DNA from: Elephas maximus indicus
Taxonomy: Eukaryota > Chordata > Mammalia > Proboscidea > Elephantidae
NCBI RefSeq assembly: GCF_024166365.1
Contig: NC_064819.1
Span: 114,930,293-114,994,292 of the forward strand
Direction of reading: 5' to 3'
DNA: 64,000 nucleotides
Shown: positions 11,128-23,049 of the stretch, one piece after another
Layout: each line of letters opens with the position of its first letter
How positions within the stretch are numbered: position 1 is the first letter of the stretch
Program-made: the position numbers and the translations under genes
Notes under the pieces: generated by a model
The model's input: only the letters and a program-made list of their open reading frames with translations
What the model was told of the DNA's origin: nothing
Database searches by the model: none

Positions 11128-12150
11128 GCAAAATAAATAAACTACTGAATTTAGAAAGCAGCAGAATTTCTGTTTTCTAATTTATTACTTTAGTCATTAG
11201 ACTACCTTTTCCCCCTGTGATCTATGGTTATTACTAAAACCCTCTTCATTCTTACTTAAATATTTCCTTGTTGTCTCTCACATACAAGGCATTTAGTAGG
11301 AGTTAGAGACACAACGTGGTATAAGAGAATTTCACAAGGAATACACACACTCACACATAATCAAATAATAAGGTATATAATGTTACATTCACATGATGCC
11401 AAATGATGACACTGGTAATAAGCAGTGAGCCATTTCAATAAGAGAATAAATTGTGTGGTTTCTGGAAGGAAAGAGATATTTTAGATGTGGTTACAAAAAG
11501 GAATGTTTAGCAAAAGATCCAAGTCAAATTTTGCTTTGCTTTGGGTATTCTTAAATTCTAGAGGTAATAGGATTATCATATGTTGTGGTTACCATAGTTC
11601 ATTAAAGAAAAGTAATAATAAAATGCTCAATTCAAAGGCATTAGGTTCTCTGCTCTTAGTGGGCAAGGAAAATTTCTCTTTTAAAGACAAAAAATATAAT
11701 AAACCTGATTGTGCTAACTTGTTGAGTAGAAAACCAATTGTTATGTAGACAAACAGTGAATTTTTAGGAGCAGTATTTGTCTGAAACAAGTTTTCAAAAA
11801 TGAAATTGGAACCTCTGAACTGTTCTTACTCTGTAACATATCCTAGAGGAGGTTCAAAGCTTTGATAATTTTTCAAAGTGAATATGGATAGTTTCAGATG
11901 AGGTGTGACCTTTAATCCAGTGCATACCCTTAAAGTTTTTTGGTTCTTATCCAAGTCTCTTGTTTTTAGGAACATATTTCTAGTTCTCAGCACACTATTT
12001 ATTGAAAAGGCCAACTATACTGTACCAGGGATTACAGAAACAGGTAAAAGTAAAAGGAATAACTAGCATGAAAACAATAAAATCCCTGTACTTTTTGACA
12101 TCTCCTCCCACTGCAGACTCCTTTCATAGACCATTAAAAAAGAAAAAAAA
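11128..12150. other. Intergenic, no gene recognised
   Basis: AT-rich sequence between SINEs. Open frames at 11485-11748 (+) and 11589-11789 (-) overlap each other and show no family motif. Confidence 0.4.
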
Positions 12151-12151
12151 A

Positions 12152-12436
12152 GTTTGTTGTCTAGACAGTTCAGGCTCTTGGTGACTGCATGTGTGTCAGA
12201 GTAGGACTATGCTCCATGGGTTTTCAATGGCTATTTTTTCAGAAGTAGATCACTAGGCCTTTCTTCATAGTCTGTCTTAGTCTGTACGCTCCACCAAAAC
12301 CTGTTCAGCGTCATAGCCACATGAAGCCTCCACTGACAGATGAACGGTGACTGCACATAAGGTGCATTGGCTGGAAATTGAAGCTAGGTCTCTCTCGTGG
12401 AAGGCAAGAACTCTACCACATCACCACCAATGCCCC
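12152..12436 (-). repeat. Long AfroSINE variant
   Basis: About 285 bp antisense copy with an extra module (AGTCTGTCTTAGTCTGTACGCTCC ... TGCATTGGCTGGAAATTGAA) not present in the shorter copies, ending CACCAATGCCCC. A second copy with the same extra module is at 37096-37435. Confidence 0.75.
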
Positions 12437-12449
12437 ATTAAAGGCAAAG

Positions 12450-12660
12450 AGCAGCCATTCCTTACTTACTGACCTGGTTAGGTTCCAAAGATCAGGTCAT
12501 TATTCAAAAATGGAGCATGATCACATCAGATCACAAAATGGGGGGTGACTACACCATTACATAACTGCCAAATTACATCATTACATAACTGCCAAACCAT
12601 TACATAACTGAGAATTATGGCCAGCCAAGTTGACACATAATCTTCACCGTCACAGCCAGC
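12450..12660 (+). repeat. Dispersed repeat related to 49385-50057
   Basis: CATTACATAACTGCCAAA repeats and GGCCAGCCAAGTTGACACATAATCTT match the right end of the repeat at 49890-50057. Family name not certain; LTR-type. Confidence 0.55.
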
Positions 12661-13260
12661 ATTACTCTCGCCTCACACCTCAGCATTTATTACTGCCAGA
12701 TGTACGTCATTAATGTGCAAAACAGTTGGATAGTAGATTTTTTACTATTGTCATAAATACAAAAAGTCAGATAATGAAATAGTTGATAAGTGAGGAGCAG
12801 GTGCATAGCAGGAAGGGAACTCATACTTTTGAGTGACTGCTATATGTCAGACAATCTGCAGTAGGTTTTTTTAGGCATCAGCTCATTTAGAACTCCTTAT
12901 ATTACTCTGCACAGAATATAGTTTTTCACATTTTTAGAGATGGCATCTTTAGTAACTAATTAAGGAATTTATTAAGTGCTACGACTTGACGGCAATGGGT
13001 AATTTAGCACAATTTTTGGGTGACAAAAAGTCTGTATGAATTCAAAGCCATTGGTATCTTCTTTCTGTTAAACCACTATAAAAATGCCACTATGAAAAAA
13101 TCAAAAGAAGCTGTCACTCTGTCATACAATCAGTATTCAATAAATATGTTGGGTGAATGAATGCGAAAAGCAATTCAATAGAAATCAGCAAGGGAGGAAG
13201 TCTAGAGTTGTACTGTCCAATAAAATAGCCATGTAACACGTATGGCTATGCCCATACACA
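12661..13260. other. Intergenic, no gene recognised
   Basis: No coding signal. Includes GCTATATGTCAGACAATCTGC and CTCATTTAGAACTCC around 12840-12900, a possible decayed MIR. Confidence 0.35.
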
Positions 13261-13412
13261 CCTGTTGCCTTCAGTTGATTCCAACTCATAGTGACCCTAT
13301 AGGACAGAATAGAACTGTCCCATAGGGTTTCCAATGAGCACCTGGTGAATTCAAACTGTCAACCTTTTGGTTAAGCAGCCGTAGCTCTTAAGCACTTTGC
13401 CACCAGGGCTCC
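13261..13412 (-). repeat. AfroSINE
   Basis: Antisense copy from CCTGTTGCCTTCAGTTGATT to GCCACCAGGGCTCC. Confidence 0.87.
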
Positions 13413-13972
13413 AGCTATAGAGCACTTCAAATGTGGCTAGCCCCAAATGAAATGTAGTATGTGTGTAAAATATACACTAGATTTTGAAGTTCTAATAAAA
13501 AAAAAGCAAAATACCTCATTGATAACATGTTTTAAATCGATTACATGTTAAAATAATAATACTTCGGATACATCGGGCCAAAATTAATTTCATTTGTTCC
13601 TTTCTGTCTTTTCTAACGTGGCTACTAGAAAATTGAAAGGTATGTATATGGCTTGGATGTGTGGCTCCCATCATATTCAATTGAACAGCACTGGTCTAGA
13701 ATTTATAGGTAGAACATTTAGATTGGAGCATAGAGGAAATCTCTTGGTACATGGAAAGAGGTGAATAGACACCAGAGGGTGAGATGTGTGGAAGGTTAAG
13801 ACTGGGCATCTAGATTCTAGGTTTAGTAGTAGTGTGATCATATTCATCAAGCCGCTTCCAGTCCACCATCAGCCTGATAGTAATTTACAAGTAAAAGAGG
13901 GAAGACTGTCACTGAATGGCTTAATACTAAGGATACAGATTAGCCAGGCACCAAAAAAAAACGAAACAAAAA

Positions 13973-14120
13973 CGACTGCTGTCGAGTCAGTTCCAACTCA
14001 TAGCAACCCTATAGGACAGAGAGCTGCCCTCATAGGGATTCCAAGGAACGCCTGGTAGATTCGAACTGCGACCTTTTGGTTAGTAGCCATAGCTCTTAAC
14101 CACTACACCACCAGAGTTTT
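13973..14120 (-). repeat. AfroSINE
   Basis: Antisense copy, CTGCTGTCGAGTCAGTTCC to ACACCACCAGAGTTTT, with an A-rich stretch at its 3' (left) side. Confidence 0.85.
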
Positions 14121-14712
14121 CATTGCAACTGTAAGTTTGTTTGGCCAATAATTTCTGCTCTTCACATCCCCTCAAGTCTACACCAACTTATCATTTAAAC
14201 ATTTCATAATCTGTACCTAAATTTCTTTTTCTCCCCCTCAGGGTGGAAAGAAGGAGTGTGCCGTCACATTGTGAGGATCGCAGTTAATGTCACAAAACAA
14301 TATGTGTATAAATTTTTGAATGAGAAATTAACTTTAACTGGAAACTTTCACCTAAAGCACAAAATTTAAAAAAAAAAAATTCTTTTTTTCTTTCACTCAT
14401 TCAGCATGAGTGACAAAAATTAGCTCTTTGCGAAATTTCTTCGAATTGTTTGTCACTTGGCAGGTTGGACCGTTGTTCTTTTGGCCTAGACCATGTTAAA
14501 GGAATTATCTTTCTAGTTTTTAATTGATGATAACTGTGGGCAGTTTGTTTGCTTGTTTGCATAGTTATTTGGTTTTTTCTGTTTGTTTATATTTAAATTT
14601 TACACAACTCAAATGCCTGTAATTTTTCCTAGTCAGCCTTTCAAATTAAATAACTGACAGGACTAGGAGCTCCCATGGAAGTACTATTAATTTCGTTTCT
14701 ACTATATTACTA

Positions 14713-14876
14713 GGAGCCCTGATGCCACAGTGACTAAAAGCTCAGCAGCTAACCAAAAGGTTGGCCATTCGAATATACCAGTCACTCCTTAGAAAGCCTG
14801 TGGGGCAGTTCTACTCTGTCGTATAGGGTGGCTATGAGTCAGAATTGACTCAACGGCAATGGGTTTGGTTTTTTTG
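14713..14876 (+). repeat. AfroSINE
   Basis: Sense copy: GGAGCCCTGATGCCACAGTG head, body, and GGCAATGGGTTTGGTTTTTTTGG tail. Confidence 0.87.
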
Positions 14877-15359
14877 GTGTATCCTGTTACTAACAGGCAC
14901 AAATTTTTTATGCCTGGTGAACCTCAGTTTAGCATCTCTACCTCTAAACCAATTCTATCCTTTTAATCCATAAAAGATATTTTCCAGTCCTTCATTTTTA
15001 TGTCCTCATAATGAAACATCATGGTACTCATTTCTAGCTCTTTTTCTTCCCATCTGACATCAGTAGTTCAATTAATATATTTTATGACTGCTTTGAAGCC
15101 ATGAAATGGACTGTATGGCAATGCTATCTTATGTTCCTGACCACTCTTCCAAAATGTGCATCTGCTCATGGTTACTATACTTTTTTTTTGCCAGCTTGAC
15201 CTGATTTTGCTTGATAGATTCTTTCTTTCTAGTATGCCATTCTATTTCTCTAGAAAGGTGGGGATGTGATGAAGAAAAACCAGAGGGAAATTGTTCAAGG
15301 CTCCTGGTTCTTTTCCAGGCTCTACCATGGCTGTGCTTTATTGTTTTGTCACTCTCTGT

Positions 15360-15895
15360 ATGTCAGTTTCTTTAATGAAAATTACAGAATTTGAAACTCA
15401 GTGATGCTTAGCCAGGTATTTAGGAAGCAATTTAATCTTGCCCATAGAATGATCTGGCTTTTGCCCTCAGCTTCTGGGAGGTGATCTCTTAAGTCCTTGG
15501 AATGTCATATCTGATAGGGGTGCGTTTGTTTTCTTGGTGGCTTTGGGCCACAACAGATAGTCTAGTGATGTGATTTAGGGTGAGAACTTGGGGTCGTGAG
15601 GTATCAGTTTGAACTTCAGAGGGGCTGGAGACTGAGAACAGACATGTGAGTAGTCAACCTTGCTAAAACTCCACTGGATGAAGACAACTGGAAACTCCAT
15701 GCTTGGAACTTTCTTGAAATCTGCCCTACACGTTTGTTCCCTTGGCTGGTTTTAATCTGTATTCTTTCACTGTAATACACTAGAACTGTGAGTATAACAG
15801 CTTTCAGTGAGTTCAGTGAGTCCTTCCAGCAAATTACCAAGTTAGAGGGTAGTCTCAGGGACTACAGAACATACAATTGGTATCAAAACTGAGGG
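15360..15895 (+). repeat. Probable LTR of an ERVL-type element (copy B)
   Basis: Shares an inverted match with 3230-3400. The right part (CTGGTTTTAATCTGTATTCTTTCACTGTAATACAC, then GTGAGTATAACAGCTTTCAGTGAG) looks like the R/U5 of an old LTR. The open frame on the minus strand at 15616-15840 is a shadow of it. Confidence 0.45.
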
Positions 15896-15899
15896 TGGT

Positions 15900-16030
15900 T
15901 GTTATGGTTTAAGTTGTGTTCCCCAAAAAGATATGAAGTCCTCATTCCTGTACCTGTACCTTGTTTGGGGAAATAGTTTTTCTTTGCAGATGTTATCAGT
16001 TAAGGGTGCTGTATTGGAGTACAGCGGTTC
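15900..16030 (+). repeat. MLT1-like LTR fragment
   Basis: TGTTATGGTTTAAGTTGTGTTCCCC start followed by GGGGAAATAGTTTTTCTTTGCAGATGTTATCAGTTAAGG, a MaLR 5' end. Confidence 0.5.
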
Positions 16031-16054
16031 TTAATCCCTTCTGAGTGATGTCTT

Positions 16055-16440
16055 CTTATTATGGATTGAATTGTGTCCCCAAAATGAAATGAGGAATTCC
16101 TAAACCTGTACTCATAAACATGAACCTGTTTGTAAATAGAGATTTTCTTTTATTATGTTAATGAAGTCACACCTGAGTAGGGTGAGTCCTATACCTAATC
16201 AGTTCTGATTGTTGTCTTATAAAAACAGCAAAACAGACACAGAGACACACACAGGGGGAAGACAGATGCCAAGGAATGCCAAGGAACTCCAAGGATTGCT
16301 GGCAGACACAATGAACTATTAGATCCACAGAAGCAACTGACATGGACTACACCCTTTTTTGGATTCTTAGCCTCCAGAACTGAAAGACAATAAATTTCTA
16401 TTTTTTACGGCCACTTACTTTGTGGTGTTTTGTCCATTGT
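16055..16440 (+). repeat. MaLR-like LTR
   Basis: TTATGGATTGAATTGTGTCCCC start, internal TTATAAAAACAGC, and an AATAAATTTCTATTTTTTACGG near the end. Ends at a perfect hairpin (16432-16463). Confidence 0.6.
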
Positions 16441-16463
16441 CTTAGAAAACTAAGACAATGGAC
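16432..16463. repeat. Perfect inverted repeat, 14-bp stem, 4-nt loop
   Basis: GTCCATTGTCTTAG, loop AAAA, then its exact reverse complement, at the boundary of the LTR. Not a bacterial terminator; significance unknown. Confidence 0.9.
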
Positions 16464-16539
16464 TTGGGGACTGCTCCCTAACTTTGAGCCAGAAAAGAGG
16501 CATCTGCCTTCTTCTACCCTCATCCTTTATTCAGAGCAG

Positions 16540-16835
16540 AGGTTAAACTTCATGCCTTCAGAAAACTGTTTCTGATTCCAAAGGGACATTTCTTCACCTA
16601 ATATCCTGCTAGTTCTTCTCATCATGTTTTCTCATAAGGCCAATGCTCTTTAATATTATTCAGTACATCTGAAATGAAATAATTAATTGCATGATTATTA
16701 ATCATGCCTTCTATACTCTCATGAGTATCCTCTTATTGATAGCAGTGGCCTTCTATATAACCAGCATTTTATGTAGTGAAATACCTAGCAGATACTTAAT
16801 AATGTTTGAATGGAAGAATGAAAGGGTAGAAAATG
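16540..16835 (+). repeat. L2 LINE 3' end
   Basis: Ends with ATGTAGTGAAATACCTAGCAGATACTTAATAATGTTTGAATGGAAGAATGAAAGG, the L2 3' tail pattern; the left part is diverged. Confidence 0.5.
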
Positions 16836-16908
16836 AATTAATACATGATGGAATGATCAATTTATAAAGTTATTATAGCTGAATACTTATATATAGCTAT
16901 ATTACAGT

Positions 16909-17058
16909 TGGAGCCCTGGTGGTGGAGTAATTAAGAGCTCAGCTGCTTATCAAAAGGTTGGTGGTTCGAATCCACCAGCTGCTCCTTGGAAACCCTATGG
17001 GGCAGTTCTACTCTGTCCTGTAGGGCTGCTATGAGTCAGAATCAACTCAATGACAACA
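16909..17058 (+). repeat. AfroSINE
   Basis: Sense copy with intact B-box-like GGTTCGAATCCACC; tail CAACTCAATGACAACA. Confidence 0.88.
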
Positions 17059-17884
17059 GTTCAGAAGTGCTCTCCAATCCCATAACCCCAATGTCAAAAT
17101 AACTTTATTCCTGCTCTGAGAAGAAAAATTTATTGATCAGTGACTAACTACTAGGTCCAGCAATGGACATGCCCCATTTCAGCCTATACCATGTCTGCAC
17201 TCGTACTGCAACTCACTTGGTTGGAGAAAAACACAAAAACACACTGACTATTCTCACTCTAAGTTCATGGTCATTAATTTTGCAGCCCCATACTAATGCC
17301 TGGCAATCATATCACATTTCCTGGTTCTGTAAAATTCAAATAGTAGTGAATTATTTCATGTTCTCTTCTCAGTTCTGAAAGCTCCAGAACCTGCTGTCAT
17401 TTTCTCAGTCTTAACTGATGACTTGGTTTTCTACTTCACTTAGGAAATTGTGGCAACCAGTAGATAACTTCACAAACTTCCACCACAATTACTACCCACC
17501 CCCCATTTAACTTGTGGAACCTTCCTCAGTCTTCTCTATACTCTGGATGAACTCTCTGTATTCCTCAGATCCTACTTGAGGGCATCAACTCTATTATGCT
17601 TTAGATTCACTCTTTCACCTACTCCATGGTATTGATCCAGTAAATCTCCTTTTCTTCTGCATTAATTTTCTCTTCTCCACTAGATATTTTCCATTGCTTA
17701 AAAATGCTTTTAATTTTCCAATTAAAAATACTGGGTGAACCTTCTCTTGACCTCATTTGACCTGTAGCTACTACACTGTTTCCTTTGTTCTACTTACTGG
17801 GCATTTTGTATATCATGCTTTATACTCTGAATTGGGATATTGAGAGATGTACATTCTAGATGTGGATCCATTAGTGACTATCAA
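17059..17884. other. Intergenic, no gene recognised
   Basis: Unique-looking AT-rich sequence. A 71-codon frame at 17163-17378 has no family motif. Confidence 0.35.
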
Positions 17885-18067
17885 CTCATTGCCTTGGAGT
17901 CAATTATGACTCATAGCAACCCCACAAATTACAGAGTAGAATTGTTCCATAGGGTTTTCTTGGCTGTAATCTTACGGAAGCAGATCAACAGGACTTTCTT
18001 CCAGGGTGCTGCTGGGGGGGTTTGGACTGCCAACCTTTAGGTTAGTAATTGAGTACTAACCACTTTT
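17885..18067 (-). repeat. AfroSINE
   Basis: Antisense copy from CATTGCCTTGGAGTCAATTATGACTC to GTACTAACCACTTTT; head decayed. Confidence 0.83.
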
Positions 18068-18759
18068 ACGTAGGCATGGGCAAAAGCTCAGTTTCGCACT
18101 CTGTTAAGTGTAGTTAAATATTAACACTTGTTCATTCATTTTACTAGGAGGCTGTGAAAGTAAAAAGGGACCTAATAAAAATGTGTGTGTCCCCTAAAGA
18201 GAAAATGTTATATATGTATTCAAGTTGGGGGAAAAAAAAAGTAGTACATTGAAAACCATTTAGACTAGAGTTTTGTACTTGCTGATACCTGGCTTCAGTG
18301 CAAATTATTTCATGTCTTTGGACCTCAGTTTCCCTCATTTATAAAAAAAGGTGGCTGGACTAAATGTTTTTAAGATTAATTTTAGTTCTAAGAGTCTATG
18401 AAGCAATGTATTTTTCGAAAGGAAGATGTTAAGGGGATGATGAAGGAATAAAGAAATGAAGAGAAAGCTACTGTTTTCAATATACCCATATAACATCATA
18501 CATTCATCTACTCATTTAACACCTTATGGAGCCATCATGTTTGTGTGTATCTCTTTCTCATAAGATTCTAAGTTTCTCATAATGTCATACGCATCTCCAT
18601 ATTTTTTCATGACGGTGCTACATTGAATTTTGGTTTTGACCTCACTATTCAGCCAAAACAGTAATTTCTGCTATTCAGCATTGGGGTTACCTTGGCCTTT
18701 GGGAGCTGAATAGCCAAACATCCTCCTTTTCTTCTCTTTCTTTCCTTTTTTTTTTTGTG

Positions 18760-19330
18760 ATAAGTATATTGTCATAAGTTTGACCCAAAGTGGGTCTGCG
18801 GGTATCTTGGATGGTCTCTTAGATGATGTGGCACAAGGAAGTGAGACTCATGCAGGAAGGCCAGAAAATAAATAGAATTTAGTACTCACAGCTCCCACAG
18901 AGGAAACTACAGCACACCTCAGTACTGGGTCACAAAGGGGGTTGCACACAGGGGCAGACAACAACAAACTGGAACTGTAGGAGAGGGCTTATGTATGGCA
19001 AGCAGGGTGGGGTCAGCTAGTCAGTGGGTGTTGAAGTCCTAATGGTCAGTTTAAAAGTTTCTAGTGCATAAGCGTGGGAAAAGGAAGAAATTTTTATCAC
19101 AAAGACTCTTATGGGACATAGCAGGGAGGGGCAAGGAGTAACTATGGCTGTTAAGAGCCTGAATAACAAGATAGCAGTGGGGTCTCTATCACGGGAGACT
19201 GTATGGGACTTGACTGGGAGGGTTAGTTAGAGACTACAACTGTTGAGAGATTGTGTGACAAGATAGGAATGGCCAGGTCAGAAACTGGATGAAAGGACAA
19301 CTTAGAGCAATTAATGGAAGTGGAGAAGCA
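18760..19330. repeat. Possible LTR-like segment
   Basis: GC-richer block than its surroundings, with GGGACATAGCAGGGAGGGGCAAGG and GGGACTTGACTGGGAGGGTTAG, two similar phrases about 95 bp apart. It looks like a decayed LTR, but I cannot name it. Confidence 0.3.
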
Positions 19331-19764
19331 AATTACGTAGGCTACAAATTGTCCTTCTGTCTCGCTTTATATATTTATGTATCAACATTTGTCATTTCAA
19401 CATTTTTTTACATGTAAAATTCCGTGACGTTAATTACTTCCAAATATCTTTTTCAACATAATTTTCAGCATCCCTGAACTAGTACAACAGTTTTGTAATC
19501 ACGTTACATCATGTGACCTAACCAGTGTAACAACATAAGGAATAAGTAGAGCTACCATTTGACTTTACAGTTAGCATTGGAATCGTCATACTCTATTCAA
19601 GTATCTAGGTGCAATTTGGGTGGAAAAAATACCTCTTCATATGTTTCATATACTTCATTTTTACCAAATTAAAATAAAATGTGTATTTAATCTCAGAAAT
19701 GTGAGATAATAGAATAATTTTTATTTGATAAATAAATAAATTGTATATACAAAAATAAATAAGA

Positions 19765-20035
19765 ATATTTACAGGCTAGTGTTTAAGCACGCAGGTTCAA
19801 ATTTTGACTGTCACTTCGTAGATGCATGACTTTGGGAAAACAACTTAATCAAATCTGTGCCTTAGTTTTATCATCTGTTAAAAAAAAGTGATATCGATAT
19901 GTGCTCCTGCTAGGGTTCTTGTTAGAATTAAATGGCTTAATATTTATTAAGGCACTTTGATGGAACTTGACACAGAGTTAAGAACTCTGTAAGCATTAGC
20001 TGCTATTACATTTATTGTTATTATTGGTATTATTA
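19765..20035 (-). repeat. MIR element
   Basis: GGTTCAAATTTTGACTGTCACTTCG, TGACTTTGGGAAAACAACTTAATC, CTTAGTTTTATCATCTGTTAAA and AATTAAATGGCTTAATA in order are the antisense MIR consensus. Confidence 0.75.
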
Positions 20036-20269
20036 TCATTAAAGGAAGGAGATAACCTTTGGATATGTACAATTACCCATTTTTTAAAAGTCTTGTCATT
20101 GCTCCATAAAAAATTTAATTAAACATATTAATCAGAGTAATTTCCCCCTTTTCTGAACTTCTGGAGAATTTAATTTCCATAAATTACTTTTGATACCCAT
20201 ATACATTTTATATCTTAGATTTATTGGTGAATATCTTATTCTCCCCTACCCCAGCAGATTTTTAACTCC

Positions 20270-20964
20270 CTAAAAAGCCAGCATTCAAAACTCTTGAACC
20301 CTCATGCACTCTTGGCAGGAATTTCAAAAACATTTTGACAGTTCCTCAAAAAGTTAAGTAAAGAATTACCTTATGACTGACTTAGCCTTCCACCCTTAGG
20401 TATATACCCAAAACAATTGAAAACAGGGACTCGAATAGGTCTGTTTACACCAATGTTCACTGCAACATTGTTCACAATAACCAAGCGGGGGCCGGGGGGG
20501 GGAAGAAACGTGTCCATCAACAGATGAATGGATTAATAAAATGTGCTATATATATATAAAAAAATTTATATATACATATAATGGAATATTCTAAATTATT
20601 TAGCCATAAAAAGAACTGACAGTTCTTATAATGCTACCACACTAGTAAACATTGAAGACAATGCTAAGTGAACTATGCCAGACACAAAAGGACAAATATT
20701 GTATAATTTCACTTATACAAAATATTTAGAATAGGCAAATTCACAGAGACAGAGAGTAGATTAAAGGTTACCAGGGGTTGGGAAAGTTTTTGTTAAAGGG
20801 TGCAGAGTTTCTGTTTGGAGTGATGAGAAACATTTGGAATTAGTTAATGGTGATGGTTGTGCAACATTGTGGGTGTAGTTAATGCCACTGAACTAAGTAC
20901 ACACTTAAAATGGTTTAAGTGGCAAATTTTTGTTATGTGTATTTTCCCACAATAAAAATGTTGT
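20270..20964 (+). mobile_element. Old LINE-1 (L1M) ORF2 end and 3' UTR
   Basis: TATATACCCAAAACAATTGAAAACAGGGACTC, CAACATTGTTCACAATAACC, GTCCATCAACAGATGAATGG and GCCATAAAAAG are the well-known ORF2 C-terminal DNA. It continues through GGTTACCAGGGGTTGGG to ATGTGTATTTTCCCACAATAAAAATG. Confidence 0.85.
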
Positions 20965-21415
20965 TTAAGGGAGCAGGAGATCAGTGGGATGCAGACCCCA
21001 AATTCTCACAAAAAGACCATACTTAATGGTCTGACTGAGACTAGAGGAATCCCGGCGGTCATGGTCCCCAAACCTTCTGTTGGCACAGGACAGGAACCAT
21101 TCCCGAAGACAACTCATCAGACATGGAAGGGACTGGACAGTGGGTAGGAGAGAGATGCTGATGAAGAGTGAGCTAATTATATCAGGTGGACACTTGAGAC
21201 TGTGTTGGCATCTCCTGTCTGGAGCGGGGATGGGAGGATAGAGAGAGTTGGAAGCTGGCAAAATTGTCATGAAAGGAGAGACTGGAAGGGCTGACTCATT
21301 AGGGGGAGAGCAAATGGGAGTACGGAGTGAGGTGTATATAAGCTTATATGTGACAGTCTGACTTGATTTGTAAACGTTCACTTGAAGCTCAATAAAAGTT
21401 CATTAAAAAAAATGT
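20965..21415 (+). mobile_element. Afrotherian LINE-1-type 3' UTR
   Basis: GC-richer 3' terminal segment ending GAAGCTCAATAAAAGTTCATTAAAAAAAA, i.e. poly(A) signal plus tail. Contains TGGCATCTCCTGTCTGGAGC and GAGAGACTGGAAGGGCTGACTC, which I associate with elephant LINE-1 3' ends. The 138-codon minus-strand frame at 20965-21381 is its antisense shadow. Confidence 0.6.
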
Positions 21416-21683
21416 TGTTTAAAAGGTCTTGAAATTTTGAAACTTCCTTACGTATTACTGTTATTGTTTTAAAGACAATTCTCTTTGAGTCAATATTCCC
21501 TTACATCATCTCATTTCCCTACCTGTCTCCCCCATGCCACAACTTCATTTTTTTCAGACATAATAATATTTCAAATCTTCAATGTGCCATGTAATTACTT
21601 ATCTCTGGGTCTTGCAAAGCTGACATCTCTTCATGAAATATGATTTCCTACAACCTAATCAAATTTTTTTTTTTTTTTAATCA

Positions 21684-21768
21684 AACCCTATGGGGCAGTT
21701 CTACTCTGTCCTATAGGGTTGCTATGAGGTGAAACCAACTCGATGGTACCTAACAACAACAACAACCA
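21684..21768 (+). repeat. AfroSINE 3' half with RTE-style tail
   Basis: SINE body AACCCTATGGGGCAGTTC continues directly into GATGGTACCTAACAACAACAACAACC, the tail seen in RTE copies. Confidence 0.75.
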
Positions 21769-21771
21769 ACC

Positions 21772-22045
21772 TCTAAGCTGGTCTTCATGCTCAGGTCTCA
21801 ACTTAGATGTCCCCTCATTCAGAATGGCCCACCAGGTCTTCATTAGGTGCCCCTTCTAAATCCTCATGTACCTGTGTGTCTTTCTCACATAGTAATACTC
21901 CTCACATAGGATTAAAATGCTCTGCTTACTTTCTGAGTTTCTTAATGGACTGAAGTCTCAGTGAAGATTTGGGGAAGATTTGTTTACCATTGTACAGTAA
22001 CATAGATATGGGGTACATTATTGTTGAATAGATGAATGTATAAAA
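21772..22045 (+). repeat. L2 LINE 3' end
   Basis: CTCAGGTCTCAACTTAGATGTCCCCTC through a TATTGTTGAATAGATGAATG tail matches the L2 3' end layout. Confidence 0.6.
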
Positions 22046-22250
22046 TAGCTCTCATGTCTTTTCAAAATTTGACTCAGGGTTTTTTTATTCCCTAAAAAGA
22101 ATCTCTGAATATTAATGACTGTACCTGGGAAAAGTGGTACTAGATTAGATCTTCTCTTACGCTTTCCACACTTTGAGTCTGTGTATGTTAATCTAAATAT
22201 CATAATTGCATCTAGCAGTTATCTACAACTTTGTAGAAAATCACAAAATC

Positions 22251-22350
22251 TTGTTGTCCTTGTTATTGTGTGCCCTCGAGTAGATTTTTGACCCATAGTG
22301 CCCCCATGGGACAGAGTGGAACTGCTCCATAGGATTTCCTAGAATATAAT
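22251..22350 (-). repeat. AfroSINE, first part of a copy split by RTE
   Basis: Body portion GTGCCCTCGAGTAGATTTTTGACCC to GATTTCCTAGAATATAAT; resumes at 22709. Confidence 0.75.
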
Positions 22351-22709
22351 GTTAGGTTTTGGCAAAGAATACTGAATATACCATGGACTTCAGAAGAACA
22401 AACAAATCTATCTTTGAGTTAGTACAATCAGAATGCTCCTTACTGAGAAGCAAGCATAGCGAGAGCCTGTCTCTTATACCTTGGACATGTTATCAGGAGG
22501 GATCAGACCCTGGAGAAGGACACGCTTGGTAAAATTGAGTCAGAGAAAAAGAGGAAGACCCTCAATGAGATGGACTGACACAGTGACTGCAGCGATTGGC
22601 TCCAGCATGATTGTGAGAATGGCACAGGACCAGGCAGTGTTTCGTTCTCTTGCACATAGGGTCTCTATGAGTCAGAACTGACTCAGTAGCACCTAAGAAC
22701 AACAACAAT
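22351..22709 (+). mobile_element. RTE LINE 3' fragment inserted in AfroSINE
   Basis: AATATACCATGGACTTCAGAAGAACAAAC to GTCAGAACTGACTCAGTAGCACCTAAGAACAACAACAA. Short 5'-truncated copy. Confidence 0.8.
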
Positions 22710-22822
22710 CTTTACTCGAGAAGATCAACAGAACTTTCTCCCATGGAGCAGCTGGGTGGATGCAAACCGCCAACCTTTTGGTTAGCAGTCAAGCACTTAA
22801 CCATCGCACAACTAGGGGTTCT
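22709..22822 (-). repeat. AfroSINE, second part of the split copy
   Basis: AATCTTTACTCGAGAAGATCAACAG to head CGCACAACTAGGGGTTC; continues 22251-22350. Confidence 0.75.
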
Positions 22823-23049
22823 TCACAAAATCTTAGGAGCATAATAATTGGCATTCATTTTGCTCAGGGGTCTACGAGTCAACTGAAGAAGCTGTTTTTG
22901 TTTCAGTTCTGAAAGTTAGCTGGGGTGGATTTCTCCTTGTGGTTCACATGAAGGGTTAGCAGTTACTCAGAGGGGTTCCGCTCATGGTGATGGCAAATGC
23001 AAGTTCAACCATGCAAGAACCTCTCAAGAATCCACTTGTGTCACGTGTG

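Noticed and set aside
20965-21381. 138-codon minus-strand frame
   Set aside because: Lies antisense to a LINE-1-type 3' UTR ending in AATAAA and poly-A; no family motif.
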